Shown here: piece after piece, positions 38,401 to 48,888 of the stretch | Layout of the letters: the number at the start of each line of letters is the position of its first letter | Position numbering within the stretch: the first letter of the stretch is position 1 | Assembly (NCBI GenBank): GCA_903813345.2 | Contig: CAIIXF020000003.1 | Span: forward strand, 4,609,815-4,673,814 | Direction of reading: 5' to 3' | Length of the DNA stretch: 64,000 bases | Source: Owenia fusiformis | Lineage: Eukaryota; Annelida; Polychaeta; Sabellida; Oweniidae | Program-made: the position numbers and the translations under genes | The notes under the pieces: generated by a model | The model's database searches: none | Seen by the model: the letters and a program-made list of their open reading frames with translations, nothing else | Told to the model about the DNA's origin: nothing

Positions 38401-41400
38401 ATCCATGATAAAATCATAGATTGATGAAAGTGGTCAAGGTTTGAGAACAGAACAAATCTTAGAAAACAACTCGAATCTGCGTAACAATGTTTTCAAGAAA
38501 TGGATTCTGAAGAAATGCATTTTGGGAAATATTTTACCTGCTTATAGGGAAACACATAATTATATTATGTTCCCCTACAAAATGCATTTGGGAAATATTT
38601 TTACCTGCTTATGGGGAAACCCTTAATTTTATAATGTTCCCCTACAAAATTGTTTTTAACACTGCAAGGTAACACACTAGATCCCACTGATTGGAAATAC
38701 AATTTTGAATACAATTTTGCAATTTTCACAATTACTCAACCTGTATAACATAAGAAATGTTACCTTTTCATCTGAGTTCTCTCTATTGTTAAGCTTAGAG
38801 ATATGAGATAGTAAGGCCCCACAGGAGCAATACATTAACCTTTATAACATTTATATTTATAAGAAATGTTACCTTTTCATCTGAGTTCTCTCTATTGTTA
38901 AGCTAAGAGATATGAGATAGTAAGGCCCCACAGGAGCAATACATTAACCTTTATAACATTTATATTTATAAGAAATGTTACCTTTTCATCTGAGTTCTCT
39001 CTATTGTTAAGCTTAGAGATATGAGATAGTAGGGCCCCGCAGGAGCAATACGTGGCATCCCCAGTGTGCATATTGCTAGGTTTTACCAACGTATCAAACT
39101 TGACTTGAACAACATTGGTATCAGCTCTGCGGTATTTCTTGGCATATTCTTTAGTGGGCTTCTCTATTAAAAGCAAAAACGAGATAGTCAACTTGATTTA
39201 TTGACTGTACATATGATTAAAATATTGAGTAGAACCAGACATGTTTAATTGTATGTGAAGACTCTTGCAATCTTAACTAGAAAAACAGCAACTCCACGGA
39301 AATCCCACCAAACAAAAGATATTTTGATTATTAGTGGCCATTTTGAAAATTCCTTCTTGAACAGAGCTCGTTTGTCACAAGGCATCAACATATAAAATGT
39401 AAACCATATCCCTCAATTTGCATCAAAGATTAGATAACATTCCTTTTTTTAAGAAAAATGGCAGCCATTTTGAAATTCCCTCCAACAGGTAAACCGTTAA
39501 CATTTGTTGTGTTATGAATTAAAAAGTCATACAACAACATAAATCACAAAAACTGCATGTTTACCTTCAGAGTTAGATGATGCAGATCTCCAATGATTGG
39601 TTGGTTTTCTTTTGTATTTCTTTGGGGGATTATCATAGACTGCAACAGCTGCATCACTAGGTGTGGGGTTATCATACATAGGATCATTAGGAACTGCATC
39701 ATTGCCAACAGAATCAGTAGTAGCATTATCATATGTAGCAGAGGATGTAGCTCCTACATTTATAAAATAAACACAATTCATCATATAGACTGCAAGGGGT
39801 TATCATACATAGGATCATTAGGAACTGCATCATTGCCAACAGAATCAGTAGTAGCATTATCATATGTAGCAGAGGATGTAGCTCCTACATTTATAAAATA
39901 AACACAATTCATCATATAGACTGCAAGGGGTTATCATACATAGGATCATTTGGTATTACATCATTGCCAACAGAATCAGTAGTAGCATTATCATATGTAG
40001 CAGAGGATGTAGCTCCTACATTTATAAAATAAACACAATTTATCATATAGACTGCAAGGGGTTATCATATATAGGATCATTTGGTATTACATCATTGCCA
40101 ACAGAATCAGTAGTAGCATTATCATATGTAGCAGAGGATGTAGCTCCTACATTTATAAAATAAACACAATTCATCATATAGACTGCAAGGGGTTATCATA
40201 CATAGGACCATTTGGTATTGCATCATTGCCAACAGCATCAGTAGTAGCATTATCATATATAGCAGAGGATGTAGCTTCTACATTTATAAAATAAACACAA
40301 TTTATCATATAGACTGCAAGGGGTTATCATATATAGGATCATTTGGTATTACATCATTGCCAACAGAATCAGTAGTAGCATTGTCATATGTAGCAGAGGA
40401 TGTAACTCCTACATTTATAAAATGAACACAATTTATACCCTGATAAATACCAGTATTATTGTAGACAACCTACTGGTTCAAAATATTTGAGAATTTTCCA
40501 ACAAAACAATTATAGTCTTCAATAATCATATCAGAAAAATTCAACCTGGGGCCTCAGTCGTAACAGCAGTACATCTACATTGCCAAATACAAATTACAGT
40601 CAACAAGTGATTCATAAAATATATTAATATTGTAAGAACCGCTGATAGAAAGATGCTTGTACAGGTCAGCTTCCTTAGCTCAAAGGACAACTGAAATAGT
40701 AATTTAAACCTAAAGGAACCGATTTTATTTAATAATGAATATATTTAGACATGTCATCTAACCAGTTATGTGGCAACTGTTTCATTTTACTACATGTGGT
40801 AGCTGTTAAATATATATAAGCAATATTTAAATGTTTTGTGATGCTGTTGGCCCCAATGTGACTTTTCACTTGCCCCCACATGGCCCAACTGAATCTTATT
40901 ATCATAATTCCAATATGTTTTGTTATTTGTTTACACAACAATCGTCACATCGTGATTACCAAGAAATCAATTAATATGACGTCACTGATCACATGGGGCC
41001 AATCTGGCTGATCAGTTTATTTTATAATACTGTTGCTAGACTCTTAACGGTAATTTATCATTTATTTTATTATGGTTAACGCTAGAACTCTACATTGGGC
41101 TTACAATGCTGAGAACCGCATTTTTATAGTTTCAAGTTGAGAAAACCTATTTCAGCTGTGCTTTAAGCTTAGTTGGCTGGAGTTGATAGAGTAGCAGACT
41201 TTGAGTCTAAGATTCTCACACAGCACTGCAGTATTTAGCAGCACTTCTGCAGACTTTCTTTTGTGTCCGAGTCTGACTTGTTACACTTTGTTTAGACATG
41301 AGTCATTCCTCTCGAGTCTTTGCAATATTTTTATTCAATTAAGTCAATTAAGATTTTATGTGAATTACTGACAACATGCAAATTATGCAATAATATTAGA

Positions 41401-44400
41401 AACTATAATTCTATTCTAACTCACACTTAAGAAACATAACATTTACTAGCATGTGGCTCTGCGGCTGCGTGTTGCAGAAAAACCGAGTGTATTATTTGTA
41501 CAATAATGTTATCGTATGTACATGCTGGTTGCCAAAATGTGGCTCTGCGGCTGCGTCGCCGCTGGAAAATATACAAAAATGTTAATAATGGACAATTGAT
41601 TAGCTTACTCGATAATGTAGTAAAAACAAATCTCATTATCAAAATTAAAAAATTTCCGACCACCTGTAAAACCTTTTCTATCTTTAGCATCACACACTCA
41701 TTAATGCCCATTATTATTCTGTTGAGAACATGATGCTAAAAATCTTTGAAATCCTCAACAATTGAGGTTAAAGGAAAAAGGTTTGTCCGAAAAATTTTCA
41801 TTATATTTTAAAGACATTTACTTAGTTTATCTCGCCGCTTAAAGCCGAAGTGATCTTATTCACGAATACATACACCGTTCACCCAGTAATACTGCATTCA
41901 CAATTACCGTTCTATTTTCATAACGTTAAACGACCAAATAGAAATCATTTTCTTGCTAATTCGTACTACGTGACTCAAACGCAATAAAATACATTTCTAT
42001 TCTAACTCACACTTAAGAAACATAACATTTACTAGCATGTGGCTCTGCGGCTGCGTGAAGTGTTAAAGTAAGCGAAAATTATATTGATTATTAAGCACAG
42101 ACATTTACCTAAACTGTTGAGTAAGATTCTTAAAATACAAAAATCTTAAAATACAGGTTTTATAATTATAATCCTAAATTCTTTGAAACACTTAATCCTT
42201 TTTTACAACGTGTGCTGGATAAAACCATCTTTAACAGTCTCCTATCTGAAATGCCTTTCTTTGCGGCCATTTGCGGGGTCTTAAATATTGCGTTCTAAAC
42301 AACGTACCATGTCACCACATGACTTAAATGCCTTTACAATAAATTATCTGCACCTTGTGTAGCTTATAGCTTTATCACTAAACTTTAACACATATGATTT
42401 TGTGATATAAAATTGCTCTAAAAACGAATTTTCATTGCTTATGTTTGCTTCTTTTAAATCATCTTATATTATAAAGTTACTGGACAAAAATCTGAGCATG
42501 TTGCTACAATGACGCACTTGCTACCTTCCTATATACTGTTTTTAAATATCTTATATTGATACAAATATTAGTGTCATAAAACAACAGTCTGAATTTCTAA
42601 TATGACAAATATCATCAAATCTGAGAAAACCTTGCTAAACCAAGAGCTATGATAAATGTAAACACAAATTTTAAACAAATCTGAATTAACATGTGATCTG
42701 ATAAAAAACTGTATTATTATGTTGTAAATGTGTGTTTATTAGAAGTCGGTTTCTCTAGTGTTCGTTAGGCTGATTCCACTACTGTCTAATGTCAATGATT
42801 TTCAAAAATCATGTCTTAGCTGATAAAATACATACTTCGGGGCAATTGTTTACCCACGTTGACCGTCTGTCGAAAGCACTGCTGTATGACCCTATTGTGC
42901 TTGTGGCTTTGCTGCCTAAATCACACCCGGAAGCTTCTCTTTAAGCTGTCTTAAATCTGGATGCTCAAGTTGTCGTTTTTCATTGAGTGATTTGGTAGCC
43001 ACTGAAAACCAGTATCTGTACTTTTCAAACATATATACTCAATCTCATTTTATTACAAAGACAACAAAACATGCATAGGCCAAATACAATATATGCCATT
43101 TAACAATGCGCCATCCAGATATCTGCTATGTTAGCTCTTTCTATAATTCCGCAGCCGTAATAAATCCCCTTTTTTTGTTGAACCATCGATGAGCTTCTTT
43201 GTCTGCTTCATTTTCCCCATCATTGTTTGTGCGGTCATCTTGCCTGAAACTTTCACTGACTGATTGGTATCTATTTATCTACTTAAAAGATTATAGATTA
43301 CATAAAATTATCGCTTATATTCATTGAATAAGATTATTCAACTTACAGATAATGATATGATAATATAGGTTTCTTTGTATTTGTTATATTTATTTGTAAC
43401 CTTCATAAATTAGCTTTTGATATCCTGCCAAAGTATCACAACCAGCCCCACTCTGGTCTTCTTAAATGATTACTTCAATTTTAATCTGACAAAAGTTCCT
43501 TACCCTTTTTCTAAACTATGCATGCCTCATACAAATGGCCGTTTGTTCTGCAAATGTATGGTCCGCTTTCTCGTCAATTCCTTTGTTGTCTATGTACTGT
43601 TGTTTGTGCCCATTTTTCTTCCAAATTATGTTGTTTTTTCTTTGAATTGATAGAAAGTTTTTCTGTTTAGAGTGATTATTCTTAGCTTCATTTTATTTTC
43701 CGTTTGTTGGGATTTGTTTCCGAGAATTCCTTCAGTAGGCTTGTGCCTGCATGGCCGTATTATTTTCAAGGTGACGATTCTGAGTTGGTAGTAACTAACG
43801 TCCGTTTATCTCGCCGCTTAAAGCCGAAGTGATCTTATTCACGAATACATACACCGATCACCCAGTAATACTGCATTCACAATTACCGTTCTATTTTCAT
43901 AACGTTAAACGACCAAATAGAAATCATTTTCTTGCTAATTCGTACTACGTGACTCAAACGCAATAAAATACAATTTCACACATGGAAACGATTGCAAAAC
44001 TTAGTAAAAAAATCTTTTACCTTTAGATGATCTGAAAAGTTTTCCAAAGATGCCTTTACGAGATTTGACAGGTGGAGTAGTACTAGTAGCAGGGGAGGAT
44101 TGGGCCTTACCAAGCACTCTTGTGTACACTGCATCATCATTGTCTGAGTCATCACTATCACTACAAATACAGTATTATAAAAACATGTGATTCCTCATGT
44201 GTATCTGAAAATCATATACTAGGGTTCTTTTTTAACATGCCTTTTGCATAACATGTCCCTTGATAGAACCTCCACTAGTCTACTACAGTACTTGATCAAA
44301 TGCTATTGCAGGCCTACTAACTGCCCCGCAATAAAAATTTGTCACGCATTTGCTGAAGAAATTACCCTGCGCACAGAGTCTAGTTATAAACTACCCTCTG

Positions 44401-45102
44401 CCTACAGTGCCTAGTATAGACTACATTACAGTTTAGCAGCCCTCCCAAAGATTGATTCCTTTGACAGACCGGGTAATTAATCATTTCAAATCTACCACGC
44501 TGACCCATTCTCAACCAATCAGTGAAGTGGAAGGAACATGTGTTAAATACTTCCTCATTAACTATGCCATGATGTCAGAGGAAATGACCATATAGAAAGT
44601 CGTCTGATTTCGACGACAATCTTTGATTGGCTTGGTGAGATCAGAGATTTATTGTAAACTGAAAGAGTGAAGACGGAGCTCTCTTTTAAGAAGTGAAGTC
44701 GAACGAATATAGGGAATGAAGAAATGGAAGTCACACTCATTTTTTGTTTGACAGAATATGTCACCCAAATATGCAAAAATATTTCATGAGAATAAACATC
44801 AAAATAAGGAATGCAGAAAACTGGTGGTAGAGCCCATGATTCAGCTTACCAATACTTTGTCTGGGCCCGTGCCATAGACTTTATGACCATATAGTTATTA
44901 TTTTGGTGGAAGAAGCTGTTATCTGCCTAAGTTCCTGTTCATCATGATAAACAGCTAGATCATGAATATGATTCAATCGCTTTCGTTTATGATGTAAATT
45001 TAGTTCTGACCTGAGTGTCATTCCACGTTCATATTCGTCATCTGACACACATTCTTCGTCCGAATGGTCATAACGGAAGACATGTGAGGATGCGAAATTC
45101 AT
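23448..45102 (-). CDS. Gene B: Sec23/24-like zinc finger plus von Willebrand A protein, 794 aa
   Basis: Sixteen exons: 45102-45011, 44160-44021, 39753-39565, 39163-38982, 38250-38059, 35272-35179, 34997-34870, 34557-34406, 32905-32693, 29134-28943, 28674-28535, 28234-28028, 26395-26272, 25834-25747, 24145-23993, 23546-23448. All are GT-AG with matching phases; CDS 2385 nt. There is no signal peptide, so it is probably cytosolic. Residues 1-78 are acidic then basic (KSRKGIFGKLFRSSKG). Residues 78-140 carry three YDN motifs (two YDNP), possible SH2-binding tyrosines. A CxC (180-182) and WKCEFCNKAN (203-212) form a four-Cys zinc finger as in Sec23/Sec24. A VWA domain follows, with MIDAS parts DTSGS (255-259), GGAT (394-397) and TDG (422-424), then beta-rich and helical segments. 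From memory, proteins with this layout are annotated in invertebrates as circularly permutated Ras protein 1-like, but no P-loop or other GTPase motif is visible. Function unknown. Exon 13 could use other copies of its acceptor. Confidence 0.9.
24146..25290 (-). repeat. 99-bp array spanning the gene B exon 15 acceptor
   Basis: Eleven full extra copies plus a partial one at 99-bp steps upstream of exon 15. Each holds the acceptor (TTGTATTGTAG) and the first 60 or so exon bases (AGTGAAAGAACGGCTTATGG onward), then AATTCATGTAATAGACC. Copies differ at only a few positions. An in-frame TAG in the intronic part stops read-through. The long plus-strand frame over this array is a shadow. Confidence 0.96.
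25330..25740. other. Rest of gene B intron 14
   Basis: About 400 bp of AT-rich intronic sequence between exon 14 and the 99-bp array. Nothing further recognised. Confidence 0.45.
26396..27565 (-). repeat. 105-110 bp array spanning the gene B exon 13 acceptor
   Basis: About eleven extra copies upstream of exon 13. Each holds CTATAG, ATATGGATCTGAAG and coding sequence up to SerArgLeuHisSer, followed by TCTCTTGATTTTATAG-like intron. The nearest extra copy is in frame with the real exon; some others carry TAG in place of the Leu codon or lack the ThrAsnAla codons, so they are broken. Variants alternate in a two-copy pattern over 26.5-27.0 kb. Confidence 0.94.
27570..28020. other. Distal part of gene B intron 12
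   Basis: About 450 bp of AT-rich intron with no array, exon or transposon end that I can see. Confidence 0.45.
29135..30421 (-). repeat. 138-bp array spanning the gene B exon 10 acceptor
   Basis: Nine extra copies upstream of exon 10, mostly at 138-bp steps, with two about 150 bp. Each holds TTTATTGCAG, then the first 100 or so exon bases coding from ValSerValSerValIleSer to ValAspProLeuLys, then a short intron-like piece. 138 is divisible by three and the nearest two extra copies stay open in frame into exon 10; the longer copies have TAA after the Leu codon. Confidence 0.96.
30478..32692 (-). repeat. Array of about two dozen units spanning the gene B exon 9 donor
   Basis: Units contain the last 50 or so bases of exon 9 (GAAGTTGCCCAACATGCT, CTACTCAAAGG), the donor GTAAGC, and about 40 bp of intron. 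Two size classes occur: about 92 bp and, at 30.54-30.85 kb, about 72 bp lacking the stretch with the donor. Some units have AGTATGCAT-like or ATAAGC variants at the donor. Exon 9 has its real donor at 32692-32691. Confidence 0.93.
33068..34262. mobile_element. Dispersed repeat element with internal GGCGGCCATTTT units
   Basis: Begins near ACAACGGCAACGCCAAAGCG and ends near a run of ACGTACGTACG and GGACGGACGG followed by TTCGTTCGATGGGAT. TCCCATCGAAC occurs near both ends in opposite orientation, suggesting inverted termini. Inside are five or so 130-bp units with AAATGGCGGCCATTTTTCA, GTGTCATTAGACAGTG and CATACCAAATATGAACAAAA. It lies in gene B intron 8. A related copy in the opposite orientation is at 47.95-48.89 kb. 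Confidence 0.75.
34567..34866. repeat. Degenerate short tandem repeat next to gene B exon 8 acceptor
   Basis: Many imperfect copies of a 17-20 bp unit like TTATTTAAGTGTTGATAGG fill intron 7, starting a few bases from the exon 8 acceptor and ending at the exon 7 donor. Unlike the other arrays the unit does not include the splice junction. Confidence 0.8.
35022..35084 (-). pseudogene. Extra copy of gene B exon 7 acceptor and 5' part
   Basis: Immediately upstream of exon 7, one extra copy of its acceptor region and first 55 or so bases (coding strand: CTGAAGAAATGTTACATATG-like start, then CTACAGGGTGTCCAGGCAGC). Minor differences from exon 7. A single duplication, not an array. Confidence 0.85.
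35345..38058 (-). repeat. 2.7-kb minisatellite made of the gene B exon 5 splice donor
   Basis: Roughly 130 units of 20-21 bp. On the coding strand the unit is GGAACAACAGAGGTTAGTGT. The real exon 5 ends ATAACAACAGAG followed by GTTAGTAT (junction 38059/38058), so each unit reproduces the last 9 or so exon bases and the donor. One-base-longer units (AGAAGGTTAGTG) and variants (GTAGCAACAGAGG, ATAGAAGCAGAGG) recur in higher-order blocks of several hundred bases. It fills almost all of intron 5. Confidence 0.96.
38510..38650. repeat. Two-copy tandem repeat in gene B intron 4
   Basis: Two copies of about 70 bp containing AAATGCATTTGGGAAATATT, ACCTGCTTATGGGGAAAC and ATGTTCCCCTACAAAAT. No splice site inside. 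Confidence 0.8.
38758..38981 (-). repeat. 109-bp array spanning the gene B exon 4 donor
   Basis: Two extra copies downstream (transcript sense) of exon 4 at exact 109-bp steps (landmark 38759, 38868, 38977). Each contains the last 80 or so exon bases (TGGGGCCTTACTATCTC to GATGAAAAG) and the GTAACA donor with about 25 bp of intron. Confidence 0.93.
39754..40440 (-). repeat. 131-bp array spanning the gene B exon 3 acceptor
   Basis: Five extra copies at exact 131-bp steps upstream of exon 3. Each has TATAAATGTAG followed by GAGCTACATCCTCTGCTACA and about 95 bases of exon 3, then some 35 bp of intron. 131 is not a multiple of three. A few copies have small changes in the exon part. Confidence 0.95.
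40445..41410. other. Part of gene B intron 2
   Basis: About 1 kb of AT-rich intronic sequence with no feature that I can support. Confidence 0.45.
41411..42057. repeat. 62-bp direct repeat pair in gene B intron 2
   Basis: A 62-bp segment with CTATTCTAACTCACACTTAA and GTGGCTCTGCGGCTGCGTG occurs at 41411-41471 and again at 41998-42057; a third short copy of ATGTGGCTCTGCGGCTGCGT lies at about 41539. The second copy directly follows the left 169-bp repeat described separately. Confidence 0.85.
41824..43974. repeat. 169-bp direct repeats 2 kb apart in gene B intron 2
   Basis: The segments at 41825-41993 and 43804-43973 are nearly identical, starting GTTTATCTCGCCGCTTAAAG and ending CGCAATAAAATACA, with one or two mismatches. 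The 1.8 kb between them has no reverse transcriptase, integrase or other recognisable coding sequence. They could be short LTRs of a gutted element or the trace of a segmental duplication. No TG...CA ends and no primer-binding site are visible, so an LTR label is not supported. Confidence 0.7.
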
Positions 45103-45214
45103 CTCTTGTATTGTCTTCCTTTTAAATGGCGTTATTACGCTGTTTTAGGTGTTAATCTCAAAAGAAATAAAATGTTGCTGATATTTCCAAAATAAATGAT
45201 GTCGAAGAACACCG

Positions 45215-45222
45215 ACTTCCGG
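45215..45222 (-). promoter_or_regulatory. ETS-type motif upstream of gene B
   Basis: CCGGAAGT on the minus strand about 115 nt upstream of the gene B start codon. Such sites are common in TATA-less housekeeping promoters in animals. No TATA box is seen near. Inference from motif only. Confidence 0.4.
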
Positions 45223-45239
45223 TTACGATGTAGTCCGCT

Positions 45240-45985
45240 GAGAATAAAGTGCGGTGCAGATACTTGTTCCTTTTTCTATTCTTTCAAATACCTGGACAAT
45301 TTCTCAACATTTCTCAAAACCTAGGGGTATATCTAAACTTTAAACACTCGCTCAAAGAAGCTTAGAGGCTGTAACATGTTTCCAAACAAAATAGTGTTGT
45401 TATTTTATAAATAGCAGAGGACTATTTTCATCTCAAAATAGAAATTAGGTCACAACTTTGTAACAACATGGATGACATCTATAAATGAAATCTATGAATA
45501 AAATACAGACGTTTCAAGTTTTGCCACTACTAGACGTGGATCTACGGCTCTAGTGACTTCTTTGACTATCGGAGTTTTTATAGGGTCACTAGAGCTAGAC
45601 AAATCTCAGATATATAAATGAAGGCCCAGAGGCGCATAATGCACCTATGCCACTACTTGCAATTGATTGGCTTCAGGCTCGTATCGGTTAGGGGGGGGGG
45701 GGGGTAGCCTGAGGGCAAGTGAGGGGCTTGGGGGCCCAATATTTCCTAAACAAGAAAATGCAGCAAACTCCTCGAAGTCGAGCTCTCCAAGTCAAAAGGT
45801 GCCCAGGCCCTGATACCGGTGGGCTCTGGTGAAGAGCACCGTGACACAGGAGCATAACTACCGATTAACTCCATTTTCCTCTAATTTAATCGGCTTTAAT
45901 CGCAATCATTTCGATATCTGCTTGACCTAAAACTATGTACGGAAAGAGTATGCTACAAAGTAGCAACAAAATGCAGAAATACATG
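45240..45985. other. Intergenic sequence upstream of gene B
   Basis: About 750 bp including a poly-G tract near 45690. No supported gene or complete element. Confidence 0.45.
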
Positions 45986-45988
45986 TGA

Positions 45989-47950
45989 GCAATGTAACAG
46001 ATTTAAGTGTCCCCCGGTGGTCAGTGTCCGTGGGACAGCCAACCCTAGGGATCGGGGTCCTACGTCTGCACCGTTTATATTGTATTGTATGTTATATTGT
46101 CTCAATAGATTGTAGTATTCTCTATTGTATCCTATTATTATTGGTGCCCATTTTTTCATTTTCAAGCTAGTTTTTATAGATATTCTTTATTTATTTTTTT
46201 ATTTATTCCTCCTAACCACTTTTCTCCTACTTCTAGCTAGGTCTGAGATAACTCTTATATGCTTCTACTAAGGACCTGAGCTGCACTTGGCAGGGAAGGA
46301 ATTTTTATCTAGGTCAAGGTCAAAGGCCAAATCTAGGCCCAAATCAGAGTTTTTTAAGTTTCTCAGATTTCGTCTTCATATTTCATGATTTCTTGCAATG
46401 AATTAAAGTGTAACTAGATAAGCATTCCCTACAAATTGCTTAATATATGTTTGCGTTCAATTTTTACCGTTTTTGAGATAATTGACGTAAAAAAAATTGG
46501 TCATATTGCTTCAAATTGACCAATTTATTTTTAAAAATCATCTACAAGTCCCGGGAACTCAAATCTGACCTTTCTTTTGACCTTCTGGGTTCAAATTTAG
46601 GTTTATTTAATCACAAAAAGACCCACTGATGTCTAAGAAAGTCAAAGATAAGTATCGATATGGTGAACTGAATTCAACAATGTTTTTCTCTTAAACCATT
46701 TATAGGAAACATTCTGTAAAAAACACGGTCCTTTATGTAATGTTGACTGATTGGCAACAATTTATCGCAAAAATAATGTATATATATTTTAAATAACTAT
46801 TGTTTTTTTGTTCCTTTTTACGAATTCTTGAGAATGAAATAAAATGTCTTTCCGAACCTTGTTGGAACAAAATAGCATAAACAACATTTTCTTAGACCTC
46901 TCAATATTATAGTTATACAAAGAAAATTTTGGTTGATTGAACAAAAAGTATCCAAAAACTTAAAACAAAACCCCTAAAATAGATAAAAATTAAGATAAAC
47001 CTTTCATTTCATTAACAAGATACTTATTTAAAATCAACCAAACTTTCCTTTGTGCAACTGCAATATCGAGAGACCTAAACACGTTGTGTTTATATGTCGT
47101 TTTGTTCCAATGAGGTTCGGATAGATATTTTCATCCAAAAGATGACCATTAAATGGACGATGTGTAAAATTTTCAGAATGTTTTGATGACTGGTTTAAGA
47201 GAAACGCGTGTTCAAAAAGTTCATCATATCGATACCACACCTTTGCAAGGTCAAATGTCAAGGTCATCAAACTAAATCACAAACTGTGTTTTCTTAGTTT
47301 CTCAAAGTTGATGATTACAAATCAATATTTTTTGATGAAAGTCAGAATATATATTCCACTAAAGGTTCTACACATATAAGCAATTGACTATCCATTAAAA
47401 TTGTGCGACAGTTTTGAGATATTAGACCTCAAAAACTGAAAAAAGGTCACATTTTGAAACTTTTCAAGACTAAATTTCAACTTGCTTCAAATTGACCAAA
47501 CATTTTTTAAGATCATCAAAACTATTCGAACGACCCTTGTATTTAGGAGTACATATACGCGATAAAATGTGACCTATGTTCATTAGTAGTAGAGGACAGT
47601 GATGCAGAGTCATTAAGGTTAATGTAGGCTCACTTGATGTCTATGCAAATAAAAGCAATAATATACTTACATTTTGTGAATTGTGTTATATTTGGTCTAT
47701 ATTTAACGTGACAGAGTAGTGCTCGATGATTTATTAATGATAAAACGCATTATTAGTTAATACATAAATAAAGGGGGGGGGGGCACTAAAAACTAGCTTT
47801 CGAATGATGCTGGTTTTTAGTGTCCCCAAGGGGACATTCAAAACTTCAAGGGGGACACTTAAAACTTGGAGTTAACTGTCCGACGGACAAGCATCCCCAG
47901 GGTTAACTGTCCCACGGACACTGGCCACCGGGGACAATTAGATCTGTTAC
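45989..47950. mobile_element. 2-kb TIR element
   Basis: Diverged inverted repeats of about 60 bp: left TGTAACAGATTTAAGTGTCC then CAGTGTCCGTGGGACAG, right their complement ending AGATCTGTTACA. The interior has no transposase but carries units related to the GACCTTGAGAAGGTC family (46311-46600 and 47205-47530). Probably an old non-autonomous DNA transposon that holds other repeats. Confidence 0.65.
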
Positions 47951-48888
47951 ACCGCCATTTTAACGTATTTTACTATAACTCGAAAAGTAGTGAAGCGATT
48001 TTGTTCATATTTGGTATGTGAATACTAAAAGCATGGTACATTGTCTAATGACACTTTTGGTAGAAGGTGGCCATTTTGAAAAATGGCCGCCATTTTAAGG
48101 TATTTTACTTTAACTGGAAAAGTAGTGGAGCGATTTTGTTTATATTTGGTATGTGAATACTAAAAGCATGGTACATTGTCTAATGACACTTTTGGTAGAA
48201 GGTGGCCATTTTGAAAAATGGCCCCATTTTAACGTATTTTACTATAACTGGAAAAGTAGTAGAGCGATTTTGTTCATATTTGGTATGTTTCATATTTTAT
48301 ATGTGAATACTATAAGCATGGCACACTGTCTAATGACACTTGGGGTAGTAGGCGGCCATTTTGAAAAATGGCCACCATTTTTACGTTTTTTACTATAACT
48401 TGAAATGTAGTGAAGCGATTTTGTTCATATTTGATATGTGAATACTCATGAGCCTTGCACACTGTCTCATGACACTTCAGATAGTAGGCGGCCATTTTAA
48501 AAAATGGCTGTCAATCAATTTTTTACTATAACTCGAAAAGTAGTGGAGCGATTTTGTTCATATTTGATATGGGAATACTTTAAGCATGGCACATTGTCTC
48601 ATAAAACTTTGGGGAGTAGTCGGCCATTTTGAAAAATGGCCACCATTTTTATGTGTGTTATTTTACAAGTACTTGTGTGTGATTTTTCAAAAATTTTATA
48701 GGTGGCTACTAAAAAGGATATTATTTCTTCTGATGACAACTTGGCTAGTGAGCAACCATTTTGGAAATGGTGGCCTTTCTGGTGTGTTGTTTTATAATAT
48801 TTGCTATATATTTCGTTTGTAAAAATGCCAGCCATTTCTGTTCGATGGGATTCGCTACGCTTTGGCGTTGCCGTTGTTCTGGTTTAAC
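47951..48888. mobile_element. Inverted, truncated copy of the GGCGGCCATTTT element
   Basis: Related to 33068-34262 but in the opposite orientation, ending with TTCGATGGGATTCGCTACGC and GTTGCCGTTGTTCTGG. It has five or six of the internal units and lacks the ACGT-rich end. It abuts the 2-kb TIR element. Confidence 0.75.

Noticed and set aside
41824-43974. LTR retrotransposon
   Set aside because: Direct repeats are only 169 bp, lack TG...CA ends, and no polymerase, integrase or primer-binding site is visible between them.
23448-45102. A Ras-type GTPase domain in gene B
   Set aside because: The naming of similar proteins suggested it, but no P-loop, DxxG or NKxD motif appears in the joined exons.
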